Under the pieces are notes generated by a model. It saw only the letters and a list, made by a program, of their open reading frames with translations, did not search any database and was not told the origin of the DNA. Shown here in pieces: positions 6,610 through 9,620 of a DNA stretch of 9,620 bases. The translations under genes and the position numbers were made by a program. Within the stretch, counting starts at the first letter, position 1. Each line of letters starts with the position of its first letter. Origin of the DNA: an uncultured Collinsella sp. (GTDB lineage Bacteria > Actinomycetota > Coriobacteriia > Coriobacteriales > Coriobacteriaceae); the NCBI GenBank assembly GCA_958423535.1, contig CATZRJ010000055.1:1-9620 (forward strand), read 5' to 3'.

Positions 6610-6630
6610 ATTGCTAGCAGAGCTAGCAAT
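6591..6630. promoter_or_regulatory. GCTAGC operator array for antitoxin autoregulation
   Basis: GCTAGC occurs three times in 37 bp: 6591-6596, 6613-6618 and 6622-6627. The last two form a perfect inverted repeat, ATTGCTAGC-AGA-GCTAGCAAT (6610-6630). The sites straddle the -10 box and the likely start point. Ribbon-helix-helix antitoxins commonly bind such short palindromes cooperatively, so bound antitoxin or toxin-antitoxin complex should shut the promoter. The binding protein is inferred from context. Confidence 0.7.
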
Positions 6631-6649
6631 TGAAGGGAGCGGGATCGAC

Positions 6650-7003
6650 ATGGGTGCTGTTAGCGGCATGGCGCAGGTGAACGTTCGCGTGGATCGCCAG
6701 GTCAAGAACCGTGCCGAGGAAGCGCTGCAGCTTTCGGGCAGGTCACTGCCCGAGCTCATCAAAAAGGTCGTGGCCAAGGTCGCACAGGGTGGCGGGCAAT
6801 GTGAGGAAGTGCTGTCTGCCGTCGACGACCGGCAGCAGACCGCCGCGCCCGATACTCCGTTCGCCGCATCATGGGCAGCGGCAGACCGGCTTTATTCAGA
6901 TATGGGCATCGCTGCGTCGCCTGTATCCGACGATCGCGATTGGGACGCAATCTATTCCGAAGCCATGGATGAGCATTATCGCCAAAAGGGGATGATCCAG
7001 TGA
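6650..7003 (+). CDS. Ribbon-helix-helix (RelB/DinJ-type) antitoxin
   Basis: In this 117-residue protein the N-terminal part (about 7-45) has the ribbon-helix-helix pattern: a short beta strand AQVNVRVD, helix RQVKNRAEEALQLSG, a turn, then helix SLPELIKKVVAKVA. This fold dimerises and binds DNA. The C-terminal part (about 60-117) is acidic and likely disordered until it wraps around the toxin, ending in DDRDWDAIYSEAMDEHYRQKG. The ATG at 6650 follows a GAAGGGAGC ribosome-binding site (6632-6640), with an internal ATG at 6668 as the alternative. The stop codon overlaps the toxin start in GTGA (4 bp), typical of coupled antitoxin-toxin pairs. It should neutralise the downstream PIN protein and repress its own promoter through the GCTAGC sites. 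The subfamily name is tentative. Confidence 0.82.
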   Translation: MGAVSGMAQVNVRVDRQVKNRAEEALQLSGRSLPELIKKVVAKVAQGGGQCEEVLSAVDDRQQTAAPDTPFAASWAAADRLYSDMGIAASPVSDDRDWDAIYSEAMDEHYRQKGMIQ

Positions 7004-7515
7004 GTGGGGCGCCTCTCAAGATCATGGTAGACGCCAACGTATGGGTTGATTCGTTTTGCGTCGACCATGCCAAGTCGCTTGCCGCGCGTGCGTTTATTGG
7101 TCAGGCGACGGAGACGGGGGCATTGCTGTTCTTTCCGGTGCATATCGCCAAGGACGTGCTGTACGTTGTCCAACACGAACTGAAGCGCAGCGTTCTTGCC
7201 AGCGGGGGAGCGCTCGACGAGGCATCTGCCCGTGCAATTGGCGAGGCCGCGCTGGCGTTTGTTCGAAATATGACCGAAAACGCCACGGCCGTGGGAGCAG
7301 ACGCATCCGATCTGTGGCTAGCCGATAAATATCTGACGCTCCATCGCGATTACGAGGACAACCTGGTACTCGCCGCATGCAAACGCGCCCAGGTCGATTA
7401 CTTAGTGACCAACGATCGCAAGCTGCTCGAACATGCCGATCTTGCGGCAAAGACCCCGCGCCAAATGATGCCGATTCTCGCCTTGGCCGAACGCGGCGGC
7501 GCGGCTATCGGTTGA
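7000..7515 (+). CDS. PIN-domain toxin (VapC-like ribonuclease)
   Basis: This 171-residue protein consists almost entirely of a PIN domain, a metal-dependent RNase fold. The first acidic residue is Asp11 in KIMVDANVWVD. A likely second is Glu60 in VVQHELKRS. The conserved central cluster is HRDYEDNLVLAAC, with Asp120 as the probable catalytic residue, and the closing motif is LVTNDRKLL (Asp139). These are the positions expected for the four-acid site. The GTG start is chosen because it overlaps the antitoxin stop (GTGA) and the downstream reading begins directly with the PIN beta strand. Family members cut tRNA, rRNA or mRNA when released from the antitoxin; the target here is unknown. The pair sits between two complete transcription units, as is common for acquired toxin-antitoxin modules. 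Confidence 0.85.
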   Translation: MSGAPLKIMVDANVWVDSFCVDHAKSLAARAFIGQATETGALLFFPVHIAKDVLYVVQHELKRSVLASGGALDEASARAIGEAALAFVRNMTENATAVGADASDLWLADKYLTLHRDYEDNLVLAACKRAQVDYLVTNDRKLLEHADLAAKTPRQMMPILALAERGGAAIG

Positions 7516-7573
7516 CGCGAACTGTTTGCGGGCCTCTTGGAGGACGGTGCGTCAAGGGACCCGCGTCTGCTAT

Positions 7574-8008
7574 TTACAAAAGCTCGGCCTTAATGGCGGG
7601 ACTTTCTGCGAGCTTTTCGGCTGCCTTTTCGTCGGAACTGTCGAGTGCTGCCAGGCTGCGGTAGACCCACTCGTTGACCTGGGTGTTCTTGACGCCTGCG
7701 GTCTGCATAAGGGTGCCTACCTCGCGGATTGCTGCGAGCAGATCGGCCTTGGGACCCGTGAGCTCGACCTCGATGCCGTGGTAGGCGGCCACGCCGCGGT
7801 TCTCGCTCACGTGGTCGATAAAGCCCTCGACGGTCTCAAGCTGCTGGGCGAGAGCTGCATTATCGTCGGCGTCCAGTGCGACGAGTGCGTTCGATACCGT
7901 GAGGGCGGGATGTCCGCAGGGGACAAAGCCCTCGATGACATCCATAGCTTTGGTAATGGTTGAGCCCAGGCCCGCGAGGGCATTGACGAGTTGCTGCTTG
8001 GTATCCAT
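7574..8008 (-). CDS. Uncharacterised 144-residue cytoplasmic protein
   Basis: I do not recognise the family. The protein has no signal peptide or membrane segment and is rich in Ala, Leu, Asp and Glu. It looks mainly helical: helices are likely at about 3-28, 48-68, 88-104 and 126-144, with a short strand-like HGIEVELTG at about 77-85. The only cysteine is Cys31 in FVPCGHPAL. It is taken as real because the ATG (complement of 8006-8008) has a good AAAGGA ribosome-binding site 6 bases upstream, the frame fills the space between the toxin gene and the tmRNA, and codon use matches the neighbours. It converges on the toxin gene, with only 58 bp between their stops and no clear terminator there. 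It diverges from the tmRNA. A small stress or housekeeping role cannot be inferred from context alone. Confidence 0.75.
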   Translation of the reverse strand: MDTKQQLVNALAGLGSTITKAMDVIEGFVPCGHPALTVSNALVALDADDNAALAQQLETVEGFIDHVSENRGVAAYHGIEVELTGPKADLLAAIREVGTLMQTAGVKNTQVNEWVYRSLAALDSSDEKAAEKLAESPAIKAELL

Positions 8009-8044
8009 AACGGTCCTTTCGACGGGTCAATTGTGCTTGGCGAA

Positions 8045-8072
8045 AATATACGTGACGCGATCGGTAGCAAAA
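8045..8072 (-). promoter_or_regulatory. Possible promoter of the 144-residue protein
   Basis: On the minus strand TATATT (complement of 8045-8050) could serve as a -10 box, with a weak TTTTGC-like -35 about 16 bp upstream. It lies about 37 bp ahead of the start codon, a sensible leader length. The -35 match is poor. Confidence 0.3.
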
Positions 8073-8140
8073 GTGCGAAGTACAGCACACATTGGGGTCT
8101 TCACAGCTCGTGCATAGAACAGCTGTCCGCTTTCAGAACG

Positions 8141-8149
8141 TGGTAAGAT
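8141..8149 (+). promoter_or_regulatory. Possible extended -10 promoter for the tmRNA
   Basis: TGGTAAGAT has the TGN extension followed by the -10-like TAAGAT (8144-8149). No good -35 box is visible at the right distance. It would start transcription near 8156 and give a precursor with about 90 extra nucleotides at the 5' end, to be removed by RNase P. Within that leader GGGGCTCGCCCC (8164-8175) can form a small hairpin. Confidence 0.4.
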
Positions 8150-8245
8150 AACACTCCACAAGCGGGGCTCGCCCCGTATGTTCCTTGAAAAGTCGACGGG
8201 TGTTGGGTGCTCGTGCCCAATGCCATCCAGACTTTCCCGACATTC

Positions 8246-8609
8246 GGGGGCGACTGGTTTCGACACGATAGCTCTGAGAGAGGAAGCAAGCCGAGGTCTC
8301 CTCGCCTCGTTAAACAGGGGTACCGTCAAATTGAATTGACAACAACTCTTCTTTTGAGCCTATGGCTCTCGCTGCTTAGTTTATAGCGGCGCGTCAACCC
8401 GGTGATTTCCCCGACACCGGCGCGACGTCATTTTAGGGGAATGCTCCTGCGCACGTAATCGGTATGGTGCAGGCTAAGACCGAACCGGTTAGGACGCCGC
8501 GAGCGTGTCGCTGCGCGCAAAGCGTCCGAGACTAAACCAGCGACTGAGCTTGGAGATGCCAATCAGGGGGCTTTCGTGGACCGGAGTTCGATTCTCCGCG
8601 CCTCCACCA
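8246..8609 (+). ncRNA. ssrA: tmRNA (transfer-messenger RNA)
   Basis: tmRNA with SmpB frees ribosomes stuck on broken messages and tags the unfinished protein for proteolysis. The 364-nt gene begins GGGGGCGACTGGTTTCGAC. Its first seven bases pair with CGCCTCC (8599-8605; one G-U), followed by an encoded ACCA end (8606-8609). The T-arm is CGGAG-TTCGATT-CTCCG (8582-8598). The tag reading frame ends with the diagnostic Ala-Leu-Ala-Ala-stop at 8365-8379. Reading back to an in-frame TGA at 8332-8334, the tag is most likely DNNSSFEPMALAA, starting at GAC 8338. The resume codon is inferred from position and not proven. Structured pseudoknot sequence follows (about 8385-8540). The gene is single-piece, with no sign of a permuted two-piece form. 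Confidence 0.96.
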
Positions 8610-8618
8610 TAAGTAACA

Positions 8619-8651
8619 GGCAGGTAGATATTCGTATCTACCTGCCTTTTT
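8619..8651 (+). terminator. Rho-independent terminator of the tmRNA
   Basis: A perfect 12-bp stem, GGCAGGTAGATA (8619-8630) with TATCTACCTGCC (8635-8646), closed by a TTCG tetraloop, is followed by TTTTT (8647-8651). It starts ten bases after the mature 3' end of the tmRNA. Confidence 0.95.
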
Positions 8652-8665
8652 ATTTCTTGTCCGTA

Positions 8666-8712
8666 CCGCGGAGAATCGAACTCTATGCAGGGCGCGGGCG
8701 TAAAGAAAACGC
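8666..8712. repeat. 47-bp direct repeat, copy 1, containing an inverted tmRNA T-arm fragment
   Basis: This segment recurs at 8878-8924 with one difference in 47. Bases 8667-8683 are the exact reverse complement of 8584-8600, which covers the T-loop and the 3' part of the T-stem of the neighbouring tmRNA. No gene reads through it. Confidence 0.85.
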
Positions 8713-8799
8713 GTAAGCGTTTTTAGCCCGCGGGCGAGGGCGCCGGCAGGCGGCCGAAGCCGGTGCGGATTTGCGAAGCAAATACGCGGATTCTCCGCG
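8693..8799. other. Cluster of hairpins between the two 47-bp repeats
   Basis: Three inverted repeats lie close together. The first is nested: CGCGGGC (8693-8699) with GCCCGCG (8726-8732), enclosing AAAACGC-GTAA-GCGTTTT (8706-8723). The second is ATTTGC-GAA-GCAAAT (8769-8783). The third is CGCGGA-TTC-TCCGCG (8785-8799), in which 8789-8800 repeats 12 bases of the tmRNA 3' end (8590-8601) in direct orientation. No coding frame with a ribosome-binding site is found here. Confidence 0.6.
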
Positions 8800-8877
8800 C
8801 AAAGCCCCAGCCCAAAACAGATGTGCTGCCGACGGCATTTCTGCCAACTATGCCCCCGCACCAACGGATCCCCCCAC

Positions 8878-8924
8878 CCGCGGAGAATCGAACTCTATGC
8901 AGGGCGCGAGCGTAAAGAAAACGC
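8878..8924. repeat. 47-bp direct repeat, copy 2, containing an inverted tmRNA T-arm fragment
   Basis: It is 46/47 identical to 8666-8712, 212 bp downstream of it. Bases 8879-8895 again equal the reverse complement of tmRNA positions 8584-8600. The 62-bp tandem repeats begin 15 bp further on. Confidence 0.85.
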
Positions 8925-8939
8925 TTCAGTGACGCAGGG

Positions 8940-9203
8940 TGGGACGCGTTTTCCCAATGGCGGCTCAGGCGGAAAGCGCATCCCGGAATCCGCACTCAGA
9001 CTGGGACGTAGTTTCCGGATGGTGTCTCAAACGGAAACCGCATCCCGGAATCTAAGCTCGGAATGGGATACATTTTCCGGATGACGCCTCAAGCGGAAAC
9101 CGCGACCCGGAATCGAGCCGTAGAGTGGGACATGCTTTCCCAATGGCAGCCCAGGCGGAAAGTCCATCCCGAAATCGCCCCTCAGAACGGGACGTACTTT
9201 CCG
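8940..9203. repeat. Tandem array of a 62-bp unit, four full copies plus a partial fifth
   Basis: Units start at 8940, 9002, 9064, 9126 and 9188, each exactly 62 bp after the last; the fifth is lost after about 16 bp. Every full unit opens with TGGGA and contains the order GGGA-N5-TTTCC-N16-GGAAA-N5-(A)CCC, an inverted repeat with 14-bp arms. Copies differ by substitutions but not by length. The period is not a multiple of three, so the frame changes in each unit and a protein repeat is excluded. The array ends about 86 bp before the phospholipase gene. It might be a DNA-binding array or a string of RNA hairpins; I cannot name the family. Confidence 0.88.
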
Positions 9204-9289
9204 CTCCATCTTCTCAACTCCAAAACCTGCGCGCTCTCCTCCGTAAAACTGGGTAGAAGAAGGCCAAAACGAAACAGCAGGAGGTCACC

Positions 9290-9620
9290 ATGACTGCAGA
9301 AGATAAGGCGAAAAATGCTGGCAAGGTCGCGCTCGTTTTGGAGGGCGGCAGCTTTCGCGGGCAATTTACCGCAGGCGTGCTCGACGTTCTCATGGAGGCC
9401 GGTGTCGAGATTCCGGCGGTATATGGCGTATCGGCCGGTGCCCTCAACGGCGTGAACTACAAGTCGCACCAGATTGGCCGTGCCAACCGCATCAACCTGG
9501 CTTTCTGCAACGACAACCGCTTCATGGGCGCCGCATCGTTTGCGTCCACGGGCTCCATCGTCGGCTACGACTTTATCTTCAACGATGTCCAGGACCGCCT
9601 GGATCCCTTTGACAACGAGA
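9290..9620 (+). CDS. Patatin-like phospholipase family protein (partial, cut by window end)
   Basis: The first 110 residues of a patatin-fold serine lipase or esterase are present. The glycine-rich oxyanion-hole motif is LEGGSFRGQFTAGVLDVL (17-34), and the nucleophile elbow G-V-S-A-G (46-50) places the catalytic serine at Ser48. The sequence GALNGVNYKSHQIGRANRI after it is like the YjjU/RssA-type bacterial patatins. The partner aspartate (DGG/A motif) lies beyond the window, so completeness of the active site cannot be judged. There is no signal peptide, so a cytoplasmic or membrane-associated enzyme acting on phospholipids or acyl esters is likely. The ATG at 9290 has a perfect AGGAGGT ribosome-binding site (9279-9285) four bases upstream, so it should be well translated. 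The promoter is not clear; the 62-bp repeats end just upstream. Confidence 0.9.
   Translation, partial: MTAEDKAKNAGKVALVLEGGSFRGQFTAGVLDVLMEAGVEIPAVYGVSAGALNGVNYKSHQIGRANRINLAFCNDNRFMGAASFASTGSIVGYDFIFNDVQDRLDPFDNE

Noticed and set aside
7512..7555. TTGACGC/GCGTCAA inverted repeat between the toxin and the convergent gene, as a terminator
   Set aside because: Only seven bases pair over a long loop, and no T-run follows on either strand.
8532..8864. 110-residue minus-strand frame containing WWRRGESNSGP
   Set aside because: This is the well-known false protein made by reading the antisense of tRNA/tmRNA 3' ends; it overlaps ssrA and its terminator.
8723..8995. 90-residue minus-strand frame through the repeats
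   Set aside because: Part of its sequence duplicates the previous false frame because of the 47-bp direct repeat; no start signals.
8940..9203. CRISPR array
   Set aside because: The whole unit repeats with no unique spacers, the copies are diverged, and no cas gene is nearby.
8821..9293. Plus-strand frames of 87 and 76 residues over the 62-bp array
   Set aside because: A 62-bp period shifts frame in each unit, so no repeated protein is encoded; no ribosome-binding sites.

Overview
The window looks like chromosomal DNA of a GC-rich gut actinobacterium of the class Coriobacteriia, most likely Collinsella or a close relative. The grounds are the high GC content, strongly C/G-ending codons, the gatC-gatA-gatB order with TAATG start/stop overlaps, the tmRNA type, and intergenic hairpins rich in GGCGCC. 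The assignment rests on overall impression and not on a database comparison.

Layout, left to right. (1) 24-3525: gatCAB, a complete operon for the tRNA-dependent amidotransferase, closed by a strong terminator at 3712-3741. Between gatB and this terminator lies a perfect 38-bp inverted repeat. (2) 3742-4166: no gene; it holds a 180-bp palindromic repeat element, another inverted repeat, then a promoter overlapped by a metalloregulator-like palindrome and a leader with two adjacent hairpins. (3) 4167-6506: an 81-aa one-helix membrane protein (PacL/DUF6110-like) and a P1B-type metal ATPase whose usual CPC motif reads Tyr-Ser-Cys, followed by a terminator. (4) 6581-7515: a type II toxin-antitoxin pair (ribbon-helix-helix antitoxin, PIN-domain toxin) with a clear promoter and GCTAGC operator palindromes. 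(5) 7574-8008, minus strand: an unrecognised 144-aa protein. (6) 8246-8609: ssrA (tmRNA), with its terminator. (7) 8652-9289: no gene; two 47-bp direct repeats carrying an inverted copy of the tmRNA T-arm, a cluster of hairpins, and four and a quarter copies of a 62-bp tandem repeat, each containing an inverted repeat. (8) 9290-end: the start of a patatin-like phospholipase gene, cut by the window edge.

How the parts work together: GatCAB makes Gln-tRNA and/or Asn-tRNA by transamidation, and tmRNA rescues stalled ribosomes, so both are translation housekeeping. The small membrane protein and the ATPase form a two-gene metal efflux or handling unit that looks metal-regulated. The toxin-antitoxin pair and the many non-coding repeats make the right half an accessory, rearrangement-prone area around the tmRNA gene.

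The least explained items are the intergenic repeat families (3529-3664, 3757-3936, 8666-8924, 8940-9203), the roughly 69-residue insertion in GatB, and the ATPase/small-protein pair with its non-canonical metal site.
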